Source: Maribellus sp. CM-23 (GTDB taxonomy: Bacteria > Bacteroidota > Bacteroidia > Bacteroidales > Prolixibacteraceae). Taken from it: a stretch of DNA of 64,000 nt. The DNA is taken from assembly GCF_021354595.1 (NCBI RefSeq), contig NZ_JADWYJ010000002.1, forward strand, positions 124,001 through 188,000, written 5' to 3'. Position 1 is the first letter of the stretch. Every line of letters begins with the position of its first letter. The position numbers and the translations under genes are program-made. Positions 54,401 to 63,271 of this stretch are shown one piece after another. A model generated the notes under the pieces. It was not told the origin of the DNA and ran no database searches. It saw only the letters and a program-made list of their open reading frames with translations.

Positions 54401-55804
54401 GCCTCCTGCGAGGCCAAAGTGCTGGTAAAAGATGAGATCGCCCCGGTGGCAGCATGCACTCCAATCACTATTTGGCTGTCATCCGATTCGTATGCACTTT
54501 CAGATGAAGACGTTTTCATGATTACCGGATCAAGTTCTGACAATGCATCTTCGTACGAAAATCTTCAGATTGAAATCACGCCTTCAACCTTTGACTGCTC
54601 CAACATTGGCGATACAATTCCGGTAAACGTCAGCGTTACCGACCAGTCAGGAAACGAATCAACCTGTAACACGATGGTGTATGTGCATTCGGCACTGGAG
54701 AATCAAATTGATGATATCGAAATCACTTTGGGTGAAGGCGTATGCGAAACAAACATTGACTATCCCGAAGTTCTTTCACCGGCATCCTGTGCAACACTGA
54801 CCCAGCTCGAAGGACTGGGAGCAGCCGGTCTATTCCCGGTCGGAACAACGCTTGAAAGCTGGGAAGTGATGTACAACAACCAAAAAGACACGGTTTCTTT
54901 TTCGGTGATTGTAACTTCTCAAAATGCTAATCCAACCCTTGATCCGATTGCGGATATCGACACCACCGGGCAGGTTCCCGAGTTGACCGTTTCTTTGTCG
55001 GGGATTTCTTTTGGTGCCGATTGTGCCGGCCAGGACATCACGGTAATGGCAAGCGGGGTTAACCCGGCAGTAGTTGAGAACATCAGTGTAATGTACACTT
55101 CTCCCGATTCTGAGGGGGAACTGCTTCTCGGCATCCCTGCTTTGGCCAGCGGAAGCGACACCATTACCGTAACGGTTACTGACAGCGAAGGTGGCTCTGT
55201 TTCCCAAACTTTTGTGGTGATGATCGACGATACCAACCAGGCTCCGGTGGTTCTTACTCCGGTAGCCGACCACGACGTGATTGCCGACCGCACCTTAGCT
55301 GTTTCGCTGAAAGAAACCTTTGGTGATCCGGACAACGATATGCTTTCACTGGAGCTATCCGTGGAAGACGGCAGTGCCCTACCCGACTGGATCAGTTTTG
55401 CCAACGATACACTGGTGGCCATGCCTGCCATCGCTGATACCGGCTGTGTGACACTGGTTGTCACTGCCTCCGATCCGTCGATGGCTTCGGCAAGCGATAC
55501 CTTTGTGGTTTGTGCGCTCGACTTCCCGGTAAGTGTGATTGATATCCCAAGCGGAGAGCTGAGCCTGAATATGTATCCAAACCCGTCGAAAGGACTGGTT
55601 ACCCTGGAATTTGACTCCCCGGTAAGCGGCGACATTGAACTGATGGTAAGCGACATGGGCGGAAAACGAATTCTGCAGAAAACCTACCTGGCAGGCGAGC
55701 AAATCGACTTTAGCCTGTCTGACCAGGTTTCAGGAATGTACCTTGTCAGTGTCAGGGCCGAAAATCAGGTCTATGTGCGAAAACTCATTCTGAATAAGAA
55801 ATAA
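51428..55804 (+). CDS. T9SS-exported GLUG / HYR-repeat surface protein
   Basis: Predicted 1458-residue exported protein. The frame extends back to 51365, but the ATG at 51428 gives the signal peptide (KLTFTSIFIFFALAGNVLAG). The N-terminal third has GLUG-type units (GGLVGSNNGDSGTGYIVNC, GGLIGYIVGGEVENCYS, GGLIGRYFSGTITNSF), usual in adhesins. Next are an Ig-like domain and a first HYR-like unit, a Cys-rich region of about 200 residues not present in the first protein (TGCSTGCSNETDA, TCSCSGAST), another HYR-like unit, and then the shared block ending in the type A T9SS sorting domain (LSLNMYPNPSKGLVTLEF). The start lies 391 bases after the terminator of the first gene, so it has a separate promoter. 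Confidence 0.83.
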   Translation: MKLTFTSIFIFFALAGNVLAGTYSGGSGTASVPYQIATLNDLLELSQTTADWSAHFIQTADINASSTSGWNGGAGFSPIGVSGYPFKGTYNGNGHTIDNLFIKRSTSGYIALFGLVFNPAVLTDIHLTNVNFEGEFYVAALAGWNEATVRNCSASGNIVAADYVAGGLISMNLGDIFNSYSSCSVTSSNYAGGLVGSNNGDSGTGYIVNCYARGSVSSPQRTGGLIGYIVGGEVENCYSTASVNSGSSSIGGLIGRYFSGTITNSFWDIETSGQSSSQGGTGKTTAEMKTLSTFLNAGWDFEVETNNGSEDIWDIDNASQTINDGYPFFDMQNGSAISVSTVVPTITVSNPSSLLTAGSPVSYNIEYSGAATVNLSAANITLNKTGSADGTVTVANSTTIYPTVTISDLTGIGTLGIRISAETSTSINALADAGIGASATFSVVDSTPPNAICQDITISLDPNGQALLTAEQIDNGSSDNIGIDTMWLNNYDFSCSELGDNDVTLYVSDEAGNVDFCEAIVTVTDTTVPVYMGEELLTYYASDSTCYANVALSAGQEAQELIYSETFNQNNNYCPGSPQYDNWVNIRNQIIPGKVKEIRASSSLSSEALVLDEVDLVQQIALALKNGTDLSVTAIDGNVWTVDTGCSTGCSNETDAIELNVNAFGTCSCSGASTGIVFRPCIGNSNWGGFGTQTCSAQTQTLTLVIVHKPDIFYSDNCVITRTLLSGLGDMADYPVGTTTNTYKLEDQAGNFIIQDVTIEVLDTVKPFVLCKDILIPLGQSGTTTLTASQVDGGSYDNCDIDTMWLDKYDFTIADTGSNAVTLSVQDISGNISTCMATVTLDATPPEVTCQDIGIVLDVNGEARIYPGFVRKEASDNDGIASYSLDINKFDCADIGPNDVVLSVRDFAGNVSTCTATVSVYDNMKPEAICQDIEVSLNAQGVAEIDPSMIDNGSIDECGIVSMMLSQSMLTSDNLGENTVTLTVSDAGGNEASCEAKVLVKDEIAPVAACTPITIWLSSDSYALSDEDVFMITGSSSDNASSYENLQIEITPSTFDCSNIGDTIPVNVSVTDQSGNESTCNTMVYVHSALENQIDDIEITLGEGVCETNIDYPEVLSPASCATLTQLEGLGAAGLFPVGTTLESWEVMYNNQKDTVSFSVIVTSQNANPTLDPIADIDTTGQVPELTVSLSGISFGADCAGQDITVMASGVNPAVVENISVMYTSPDSEGELLLGIPALASGSDTITVTVTDSEGGSVSQTFVVMIDDTNQAPVVLTPVADHDVIADRTLAVSLKETFGDPDNDMLSLELSVEDGSALPDWISFANDTLVAMPAIADTGCVTLVVTASDPSMASASDTFVVCALDFPVSVIDIPSGELSLNMYPNPSKGLVTLEFDSPVSGDIELMVSDMGGKRILQKTYLAGEQIDFSLSDQVSGMYLVSVRAENQVYVRKLILNKK

Positions 55805-55854
55805 AATCTCTGAAATAAAAAAAACAGGAATCCAAAACGGGTTCCTGTTTTTTT
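53963..55854 (+). repeat. Shared 3' block of the two T9SS surface protein genes, copy 2
   Basis: This is the second copy of the block at 49146-51036. Length is the same within the coding part; the terminator region has one more A. The substitutions I compared are largely silent, for example at the start of the block (CCTGAAGTTACTTGC against CCCGAAGTTACCTGT). Confidence 0.9.
55825..55854 (+). terminator. Rho-independent terminator after the 1458-residue gene
   Basis: The stem CAGGAATCC/GGGTTCCTG with loop AAAAC and seven T repeats the hairpin at 51007-51036 exactly. It stands 20 bases past the stop and 14 bases before the end of the converging dacB-like gene. Confidence 0.92.
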
Positions 55855-55868
55855 ATGCACCTATCTTA

Positions 55869-57296
55869 TCAGTTTTCCTGCTTTAAGGTTAGCAGTAATT
55901 TTTCGATTTCTTTAACAAGCGAAAAATGCGAGCCATGAAAATGGTTGAACATGATGGAGAATACCATCTTTTTCCCGGAATCGGCTACCAAATAACCTGA
56001 GTAGCAACGTACCCGGGTCATCGATCCGCTTTTGGCCTGCAATGAATGATCGGGAAAAAGATTTTTATCAAACAAATACATGGTGCCGTTTCCGGGTGAT
56101 GGAAGAGAAGCCACGAACGATTTGTTATCTGCCATAAAAGTCAGCAATTCAATAAAAAAATGAGGCGATACCACATTGAAATGCGACAAACCGCTCCCAT
56201 CTTCCATCAGCAAACTTTCGGTATCCAATCCCTGCTTCTTCCAAAAATCCGTTACAATGTCAATCCCGGCCTCCCGGTTCCCCAATCCATTCTTTTCAAC
56301 CGCCAACTGCTTCAGAAGATGCTCTGAGAAAAGATTTACACTTTCGTGGTTTAGTACCTCCACGATGTCGGACAATTTCGGTGACAGTTGCATATAAATC
56401 TTCTGAAAGTGCTTGTCGTCTGCTTTCCGAAACTCCACTTTCCCCTCAATAAATATTCCTGCTTCTGCCAGTGCTAAGGTCAAATCGTTTGCCAGCACGC
56501 CCGAAGGATCGGGCATTGAAGCTCGGATGGTAAAAGCTTTCCGGTTCGCAGGAATGCTGCCTCTGATCACCCTGTTTTTATCAAGCGGGCTACCAAAAAC
56601 ATAGGCATTGTCGCGGTTTACTTCCGACGAAACAACCTCGTTGCTAAATTCAATCCCGGGTACTTTGGGATGGGTCATGATCACCTGTGTCGGTGCCCCT
56701 ATTTCTTTGGGCGAGCGGAAGGTAATCCGGAACATATTGTCGTATACCGTAAATGCATCGGCTCCCGCACCGTAATAATTCCCCAAATCTTCCCATATCC
56801 AGGTAGCCGGCACCTTTTCCGAGTCGTAAACCGATGCATCCAATACCAGGTTCCCGTTTACACGCTTAATCCCGGCATCCGATATTTTTTGCACCCAGCT
56901 TTGCAGAAACCTGAAATAGTGATCCTGGAAATACTCCGATCCCAATGCAGGATCAGCACCTCCTTTTAGTACCAGGTCTCCTTTTAACTCCCCCTGCTTA
57001 TTGATGTTTCCCTCGTAGCCAATAATGGTTCTGAACTGATAATCGTCGCCCAGCAGCTCAAGAGCCGTAGCGGTGGTTATGAGTTTTATGGTAGAGGCGG
57101 GAACCAGTAATTGACTTGCATTCAGGTTGAAAATCTCTTTTTGCGATTCCAGTTCCACTACCTGCATACCTACCGAAGCATTCTTGTATTCAGGCTTTTT
57201 TAATAATTCAGAAACCGCGTTTGAAAACTTATTTTGGGCCAACCCATTCAGAAATAAAAACCCAAATATTGAAAGGAGGAAAATGCGTACCATCAT
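55869..57296 (-). CDS. dacB: D-alanyl-D-alanine carboxypeptidase/endopeptidase (PBP4 type)
   Basis: Predicted 475-residue exported penicillin-binding protein of the class C type that trims or cleaves peptidoglycan cross-links. The active-site SxxK is STIK with Ser68 in LLVPASTIKLITT; the second motif lies in DGSGLSHFNVVSP; the third is KSG in LQAKSGSMTRVRCYSGYL. The domain between the first and second motif is large, as in the PBP4 family. The frame is open to 57320, but the ATG at 57296 gives a signal peptide (VRIFLLSIFGFLFLNGLAQ) and is more compatible with a -7-like box at 57318-57325. It diverges from crcB; the two starts are 38 bases apart. Confidence 0.88.
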   Translation of the reverse strand: MMVRIFLLSIFGFLFLNGLAQNKFSNAVSELLKKPEYKNASVGMQVVELESQKEIFNLNASQLLVPASTIKLITTATALELLGDDYQFRTIIGYEGNINKQGELKGDLVLKGGADPALGSEYFQDHYFRFLQSWVQKISDAGIKRVNGNLVLDASVYDSEKVPATWIWEDLGNYYGAGADAFTVYDNMFRITFRSPKEIGAPTQVIMTHPKVPGIEFSNEVVSSEVNRDNAYVFGSPLDKNRVIRGSIPANRKAFTIRASMPDPSGVLANDLTLALAEAGIFIEGKVEFRKADDKHFQKIYMQLSPKLSDIVEVLNHESVNLFSEHLLKQLAVEKNGLGNREAGIDIVTDFWKKQGLDTESLLMEDGSGLSHFNVVSPHFFIELLTFMADNKSFVASLPSPGNGTMYLFDKNLFPDHSLQAKSGSMTRVRCYSGYLVADSGKKMVFSIMFNHFHGSHFSLVKEIEKLLLTLKQEN

Positions 57297-57302
57297 TTTT
57301 AT

Positions 57303-57310
57303 TACTTTTG
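57303..57310 (+). promoter_or_regulatory. Possible -7 box for crcB
   Basis: TACTTTTG matches TAnnTTTG exactly and lies 24 bases before the crcB start. No TTTG -33 box is found at the normal distance. A further minus-strand match (TATTTTTG at 57318-57325) could serve dacB. Confidence 0.4.
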
Positions 57311-57334
57311 AAAAGCTCAAAAATAGCTAATAAT

Positions 57335-57715
57335 ATGCTGCGAACCATTTTAATTGTCGGAACCGGAGGATTTATCGGAAGCGTAATGCGCTATTTGGTT
57401 CAGCTGTTTGTTGAAAAAGGTTTATCGAGCACTTTTCCCTGGGGAACCTTTATTGCCAACATCGCCGGCAGTTTTATTATCGGGATCGTTTTTGCCCTGG
57501 CACAAAAAGGAAACCTGCTAAGTGCCGAATGGAGAATGTTTCTGGCAGTAGGAATTTGCGGGGGGTTTACCACCTTCTCGTCGTTTGCCTATAACAATTT
57601 AATGATGCTGAAAGACGGTGTTTACGGGCAATTTATCTGGAACGTTGGAGGCAGCTTGGTTTTTGGCTTGTTGGCGGTCTATCTCGGAATGATCCTGGTA
57701 AAAGTTATTTTTTAG
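57335..57715 (+). CDS. crcB: Fluoride ion channel CrcB/Fluc
   Basis: Predicted 126-residue four-helix membrane protein. It has the CrcB hallmark GGFIGSVMRYLVQ, then WGTFIANIAGSFIIG (Asn of the fluoride pore), GICGGFTTFSSFAYNN (with the TTFSSF motif lining the channel), and a final helix. CrcB works as a dual-topology dimer that lets out fluoride. The ATG at 57335 gives the usual start MLRTILIVGTGG; the longer frame upstream lies inside the divergent dacB region and is rejected. DUF190 follows after 108 bases, a frequent pairing. There is no room for a fluoride riboswitch of normal length and I see none. Confidence 0.93.
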   Translation: MLRTILIVGTGGFIGSVMRYLVQLFVEKGLSSTFPWGTFIANIAGSFIIGIVFALAQKGNLLSAEWRMFLAVGICGGFTTFSSFAYNNLMMLKDGVYGQFIWNVGGSLVFGLLAVYLGMILVKVIF

Positions 57716-57823
57716 AACAAAGTTCCCCTGTTTTCTATCCCAAAATTTCGGTCTAAGCTGAAACCTGTTTTACACAAAATCGGTAAACCGAATTGATAAG
57801 ACATCCATCTAAATCATACAACT

Positions 57824-58180
57824 ATGAATATTTCTGAAAAAACCGGGATTCTTAAAATCTATGTAGGAGAATCCGACAAAATCAACGGAAGGGTGCTGTT
57901 CGAGGAAATTGTTTTTGAAGCGCGAAATGCGGGTTTGGCAGGTGCGACCGTTTACAAAGGCATTATGTCGTACGGAGCCAGCCACTCGATTCACACCATG
58001 AAAATCTTTGCTTTGTCTAACGATTTGCCGGTGATCATTGAAATCATCGACAACATTGAGAAGCTCGATCAGTTTTCCGAAAAGGTGAACAAAATTATGG
58101 AAGCCAGCAAACGTGGTGGGCTGGTAACTTTCCAGGAATTGAGTGTGGTCCGCTACGAAAAAGGGGAAAAATACAAATAA
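57824..58180 (+). CDS. DUF190 family protein
   Basis: Predicted 118-residue cytoplasmic protein of the DUF190 family, related in fold to PII-like signalling proteins. Typical parts are LKIYVGESDKINGRVLFEEI, ARNAGLAGATVYKGIMSYGA, HTMKIFALSNDLPVIIEIID and the end with GLVTFQELSVVRYEK. DUF190 genes are often adjacent to crcB, as here, suggesting a link with fluoride handling. The function remains unknown to me. It is followed by 475 bases without a gene. Confidence 0.88.
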   Translation: MNISEKTGILKIYVGESDKINGRVLFEEIVFEARNAGLAGATVYKGIMSYGASHSIHTMKIFALSNDLPVIIEIIDNIEKLDQFSEKVNKIMEASKRGGLVTFQELSVVRYEKGEKYK

Positions 58181-58655
58181 GCACTACTACCTGTATTTTA
58201 TCTACAAAAAATGAAACCCTCCGCTGCGAACCAAAGAGAGTTCACACGCTTGCTGAACACAAAACAGCACCATAATTAAGTAAATATTGCCTCCGCAATC
58301 TTGAGCTTGTTCCGGGATAATTCGATCCAATAATTCCGAATGACAACATCATCGTTTTACTGAATTTATAATCATTCAAAACAAGACCGATCATAATTTG
58401 GCTTAAGTAGCGTCTGCTCAATGAAGTTCAGCGAATTACAGGTACACCTTCAAAATAAAACACTTTAATATCCTTTATTTCAATATTTTAACTAAATGTT
58501 AATAAAGTTTTTACTGACTTCAATTAGCAATCCTTCAGGCAGTAATGGACTAATATTTTATATTTTCACGCCGCATTCAGGCAGATGACAGAATCGTTAT
58601 TTTCAAACGCGGCTTCATCTGTTTCAAGCAAAAAAACCAGAAAATAAATATTAAT
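58181..58655. other. Intergenic region before the Fe-S scaffold-like gene
   Basis: 475 bases of AT-rich DNA with no gene that I can support. A TATATTTTC sequence about 95 bases before the next start is close to, but not, a -7 box. No hairpin terminator or riboswitch was recognised. Confidence 0.4.
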
Positions 58656-59348
58656 ATGAGTTTTACACACGAAGTTGAAGGTATGATTTGTGTTGCACAA
58701 GGTGCAAATCATGGCCCGGCTCCAATTCCGGAAGAAGGAAAATGGGTAAAAGCCAAACAAGTTTCAGACATTTCGGGTTTAACCCACGGTGTAGGTTGGT
58801 GTGCTCCGCAACAAGGTGCATGTAAACTTACCTTGAATGTTAAAGACGGTATTATTGAAGAAGCATTGGTTGAAACAATCGGTTGTACCGGTATGACTCA
58901 CTCAGCTGCTATGGCTTCTGAAATTCTTCCCGGAAAAACAATCCTGGAAGCCTTGAATACTGACCTTGTTTGCGACGCAATCAACACTGCAATGCGCGAG
59001 CTTTTCTTACAAATTGTATACGGTCGTACACAAAGTGCTTTCTCTGAAGGTGGTCTTCCAATTGGCGCCGGTCTTGAAGATTTAGGAAAAGGTCTTCGTG
59101 GTGTAACCGGTACTTTGTACGGAACTACAGCGAAAGGTCCCCGTTACCTTGAAATGGCTGAAGGATACATTACCAAAATCGGTTTGGATGCTGACAGCGA
59201 GATTATCGGTTACGAGTTTGTAAACCTTGGTCGTATGATGGATATGATCAAAACAGGTATGGACGCCAACGAAGCAGTACAAAAAGCTTCTGGTAAATAT
59301 GGCCGTATCGACGATGCAGTTAAAGTTATTGACCCACGTAAAGAATAG
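58656..59348 (+). CDS. Fe-S cluster assembly scaffold-like protein (NifU/IscU-related)
   Basis: Predicted 230-residue protein. It matches the group annotated as 'iron-sulfur cluster assembly scaffold protein' that is always found next to a GGGtGRT gene. Candidate ligand cysteines are in GWCAPQQGACKL (residues about 48-56) and in ETIGCTGMTHSAAMASE, which resembles the IscU Cys-containing loop; the rest includes GRTQSAFSEGGLPIGAGLEDL. Function is unknown apart from this family label. The GGGtGRT gene follows after 12 bases. Confidence 0.8.
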   Translation: MSFTHEVEGMICVAQGANHGPAPIPEEGKWVKAKQVSDISGLTHGVGWCAPQQGACKLTLNVKDGIIEEALVETIGCTGMTHSAAMASEILPGKTILEALNTDLVCDAINTAMRELFLQIVYGRTQSAFSEGGLPIGAGLEDLGKGLRGVTGTLYGTTAKGPRYLEMAEGYITKIGLDADSEIIGYEFVNLGRMMDMIKTGMDANEAVQKASGKYGRIDDAVKVIDPRKE

Positions 59349-59360
59349 GAGAAATTTATT

Positions 59361-60353
59361 ATGCCATTATTTGAAAGTTACGACAGAAGAATCAAACAAA
59401 TTGATGCATTCTTAAACGCAAACGGCATTTCTTCTATCGAAGAGGCCAAAAAAATATGTGATGACAAAGGTGTGGATGTTTACGAAATTGTAAAAGGCAT
59501 TCAGCCTATTGCATTCGAAAACGCCATGTGGTCGTACATTGTAGGTGCTGCCGTTGCCATTAAACGTGGACAAACTGCTGCTGCTGACATTGCCGCTACT
59601 TTAGGTGAAGGTTTACAGTCGTTCTGTATTCCGGGATCGGTTGCCGATGACCGTAAAGTAGGTTTAGGCCATGGTAATTTGGCTGCCATGCTTTTGAAAG
59701 AAGAAACTAAATGTTTCGCTTTCCTGGCAGGACACGAGTCATTCGCTGCTGCTGAAGGTGCCATTGGTATTGCAAAATCAGCGAACCGTGTTCGCAAAGA
59801 GCCTTTGCGTGTAATCCTGAACGGTTTAGGAAAAGACGCGGCTAAAATTATTGCCCGTATCAACGGTTTTACCTACGTTCAAACTGATTTCGATTTTGCT
59901 ACAGGCGAATTGAAAGAAGTACAGCGCAAAGCCTATTCTGCTGGTGACCGTGCAAAAGTAAACTGCTACGGTGCCAACGATGTACGCGAAGGTGTTGCCA
60001 TTCTTCACAGCGAAGGTGTGGATGTATCGATTACCGGTAACTCAACCAACCCAACCCGTTTCCAGCACCCTGTTGCAGGTACGTACAAAAAAGAATGCAT
60101 TGAGCAAGGTAAAAAATACTTCTCGGTTGCATCTGGTGGTGGTACAGGCCGTACTTTGCACCCCGACAACATGGCTGCCGGTCCTGCTTCTTACGGTATG
60201 ACAGACACCATGGGTCGTATGCACTCTGATGCTCAGTTCGCAGGTTCTTCTTCAGTTCCGGCTCACGTTGAGATGATGGGATTGATCGGAATGGGTAACA
60301 ACCCAATGGTGGGTGCCTCTGTTGCGGTTGCTGTTGCAATCAGCCAGGCTTAA
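59361..60353 (+). CDS. GGGtGRT protein
   Basis: Predicted 330-residue protein of the GGGtGRT family, named for its Gly-rich motif, here VASGGGTGRTLHPDNM at about residues 254-268. Other conserved parts are FCIPGSVADDRKVGLGHGNL, FLAGHESFAAAEGAIGIAKS and the end with GMGNNPMVGASVAVAVA. The family has no assigned activity that I know, but it is nearly always coupled to the Fe-S scaffold-like gene found just upstream, so a joint role is likely. A strong terminator follows (60385-60416). The last 140 coding bases are repeated at 60796-60933. Confidence 0.85.
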   Translation: MPLFESYDRRIKQIDAFLNANGISSIEEAKKICDDKGVDVYEIVKGIQPIAFENAMWSYIVGAAVAIKRGQTAAADIAATLGEGLQSFCIPGSVADDRKVGLGHGNLAAMLLKEETKCFAFLAGHESFAAAEGAIGIAKSANRVRKEPLRVILNGLGKDAAKIIARINGFTYVQTDFDFATGELKEVQRKAYSAGDRAKVNCYGANDVREGVAILHSEGVDVSITGNSTNPTRFQHPVAGTYKKECIEQGKKYFSVASGGGTGRTLHPDNMAAGPASYGMTDTMGRMHSDAQFAGSSSVPAHVEMMGLIGMGNNPMVGASVAVAVAISQA

Positions 60354-60384
60354 TTTCGCTAAAAAAACCATTCGATATATACCA

Positions 60385-60416
60385 AGCTCTGTCAGGTTTC
60401 CTGGCAGGGCTTTTTT
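60385..60416 (+). terminator. Rho-independent terminator after the GGGtGRT gene
   Basis: A 12-bp stem (60385-60396 with 60400-60411, two G-T pairs) with loop TTT is followed by six T's. An identical copy lies at 60965-60996. Confidence 0.92.
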
Positions 60417-60795
60417 ATTTTCGCTGAAAATGGAAAGAATACCTCACCAACTTCGCATCATATAAAAATTCCAGTGACGTTAATACGAATACGGTTAGTT
60501 GAAACATTTCTATGAGGGCGGACTTGCGGGCTACAAACCATGCAACTTTTTAATCACGTTCATTCGTCAGCCGGCCTCTTTTGATCAAGTGCTGAATCGA
60601 AATGAAGTCTTACTGAGAACGGGAAGCTCTCCCGAGAATTCGGGAAGGAGATCACCCGATCGAAGTTAGGCTTTATAAAGATGAAGTGCGAAGAGCAAAA
60701 GCAGCCTTGATCTTTGTGCTTACTATTTGGATTAAGCCAAATAGTAAGGCTTCCGGCAGGAAACGGTATGACTGACCTGATTTTACATTTGGGGA
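60417..60795. other. Non-coding insert between the two copies of the GGGtGRT 3' end
   Basis: About 380 bases without a supported gene. A perfect 12-bp hairpin CTTACTATTTGG/CCAAATAGTAAG lies at 60719-60748 with a 6-base loop, and a shorter stem CCCGA/TCGGG around 60632-60648. There is no T-run after either. From about 60751 to 60795 faint similarity to the GGGtGRT gene resumes (for example ACGGTATGAC at 60763), with a 10-base insertion. Confidence 0.5.
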
Positions 60796-60933
60796 CGTAT
60801 GCACTCTGATGCTCAGTTTGCTGGTTCTTCATCAGTTCCGGCTCACGTTGAGATGATGGGATTGATCGGAATGGGTAACAACCCAATGGTGGGTGCCTCT
60901 GTTGCGGTTGCTGTTGCAATCAGCCAGGCTTAA
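60796..60933 (+). pseudogene. Remnant of a second GGGtGRT gene (3' end only)
   Basis: This fragment repeats 60216-60353 at a constant offset of 580 bases, with three mismatches at the start, then no difference to the stop and on through the terminator. It encodes the last 45 residues of GGGtGRT (from RMHSDAQFAGSSSVPAHV to AISQA). No upstream part of the gene or start region remains, so it is not functional. Confidence 0.88.
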
Positions 60934-60964
60934 TTTCGCTAAAAAAACCATTCGATATATACCA

Positions 60965-60996
60965 AGCTCTGTCAGGTTTCCTGGCAGGGCTTTTTT
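60965..60996 (+). terminator. Second copy of the GGGtGRT terminator
   Basis: Identical hairpin and T-run to 60385-60416, at offset 580. It now ends the remnant and shields the downstream C-GCAxxG-C-C gene. Confidence 0.88.
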
Positions 60997-61013
60997 ATTT
61001 TAATCTGTTTTCC

Positions 61014-61021
61014 CATCTTTG
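61014..61021 (+). promoter_or_regulatory. Possible -7 box for the C-GCAxxG-C-C gene
   Basis: CATCTTTG differs at one base from TAnnTTTG and is followed by CAGCC, as often seen at Bacteroidota promoters. It lies 22 bases before the start codon. No -33 TTTG is seen. Confidence 0.35.
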
Positions 61022-61043
61022 CAGCCTTATTTTTTTTGAACTA

Positions 61044-61508
61044 ATGATCAATAAACAGAAAGAGGAAATTGTAGAAAAAGCAGTTGGATTGTTCGACGAG
61101 GGTTATGCCTGCTCCCAGTCGGTTCTATTGGCATTTGCGCCTGTTTTTAACCTGGATGAACGAACCGCCAAACTCATTTCGTCCACGTTTGGCGGCGGAA
61201 TGGGACGCCTGCGCGAAACCTGCGGAGCGGTAACAGGGGGCTTTATGGTACTCGGACTGGCCTTTGGAAATGAAATTCCGAACGACATGGAAACAAAACT
61301 CAACAGCTACAAAAAAGTGCGCGAACTAAACAAACAGGTAACCGAAATTCATGGTACCTCCAATTGCAAACAATTGCTGATAAAACACGCCTCGGAACAA
61401 CAGGTAAAAGACCGCCAGCACCACAAGCTTATTTGCCGGCAACTTGTGGGCGATACCACCGGACTTGTTTTCGACATGTTAAAAGACAATCAGAAAATCG
61501 GGGAGTAA
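61044..61508 (+). CDS. C-GCAxxG-C-C family protein
   Basis: Predicted 154-residue protein of the C_GCAxxG_C_C family, small redox-type proteins with spaced conserved cysteines. Visible are DEGYACSQSVLLAF (first Cys), GGGMGRLRETCGAVTGG (the central motif, C-GA in place of GCA-x-x-G numbering) and GTSNCKQLL, with a further Cys in HKLICRQLV. The cysteines suggest metal or Fe-S binding or redox function. It is not an exported protein. The gene has its own probable promoter and stands 250 bases before enolase. Confidence 0.85.
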   Translation: MINKQKEEIVEKAVGLFDEGYACSQSVLLAFAPVFNLDERTAKLISSTFGGGMGRLRETCGAVTGGFMVLGLAFGNEIPNDMETKLNSYKKVRELNKQVTEIHGTSNCKQLLIKHASEQQVKDRQHHKLICRQLVGDTTGLVFDMLKDNQKIGE

Positions 61509-61728
61509 TCTTTTCATCCAAAAAGAAATACAGCCCCTCTCCTTCCTCAGTATTAACACATTGAATGGCGGGCACAGCCAACATTGCAAACCTGTACGAA
61601 AAACACTACCTTTCGTTCAAAATAAACCGACGGCCGGAATCAGCGTTAAATCTCCATTAATCTCGCTCAATTCCTGAAACAATTTAGGAGCTGCCGCGTT
61701 TACTTTTCTGAAATTTATAAATAAATAG

Positions 61729-63063
<1,335 letters not shown>

Positions 63064-63087
63064 GCGTATTTCTTAACGATATTTCGA

Positions 63088-63120
63088 AACCGTTCCGTCA
63101 ACAGATGGAGCGGTTTTTTT
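63088..63120 (+). terminator. Rho-independent terminator after enolase
   Basis: A 9-bp stem AACCGTTCC/GGAGCGGTT (63088-63096 with 63107-63115; one G-T pair), loop of 10 bases, followed by a run of T's to 63120. Confidence 0.88.
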
Positions 63121-63190
63121 ATGAATTTCAACAACAAAACCAATCAATAAAAAGCAGGTTCATTTCGTGTTGCTTATCGCAAAAAAAGCG

Positions 63191-63198
63191 GATATTTG
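63191..63198 (+). promoter_or_regulatory. Possible -7 box for the EamA transporter gene
   Basis: GATATTTG differs at one base from TAnnTTTG; a TTG-containing box lies about 18 bases upstream. Partial match only. Confidence 0.3.
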
Positions 63199-63271
63199 CA
63201 GGCCTCAGCATCAAACCTATAAGATTGAACAATTAAACAAATTACAAGAACAAGAATAACTGTATGCTGCC

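Noticed and set aside
57240-57334. Fluoride riboswitch upstream of crcB
   Set aside because: The space between the divergent genes is too short and I see no matching fold.
60798-60933. A functional short gene within the second GGGtGRT copy
   Set aside because: It is the in-frame remnant of a larger gene without its own start region or signal.
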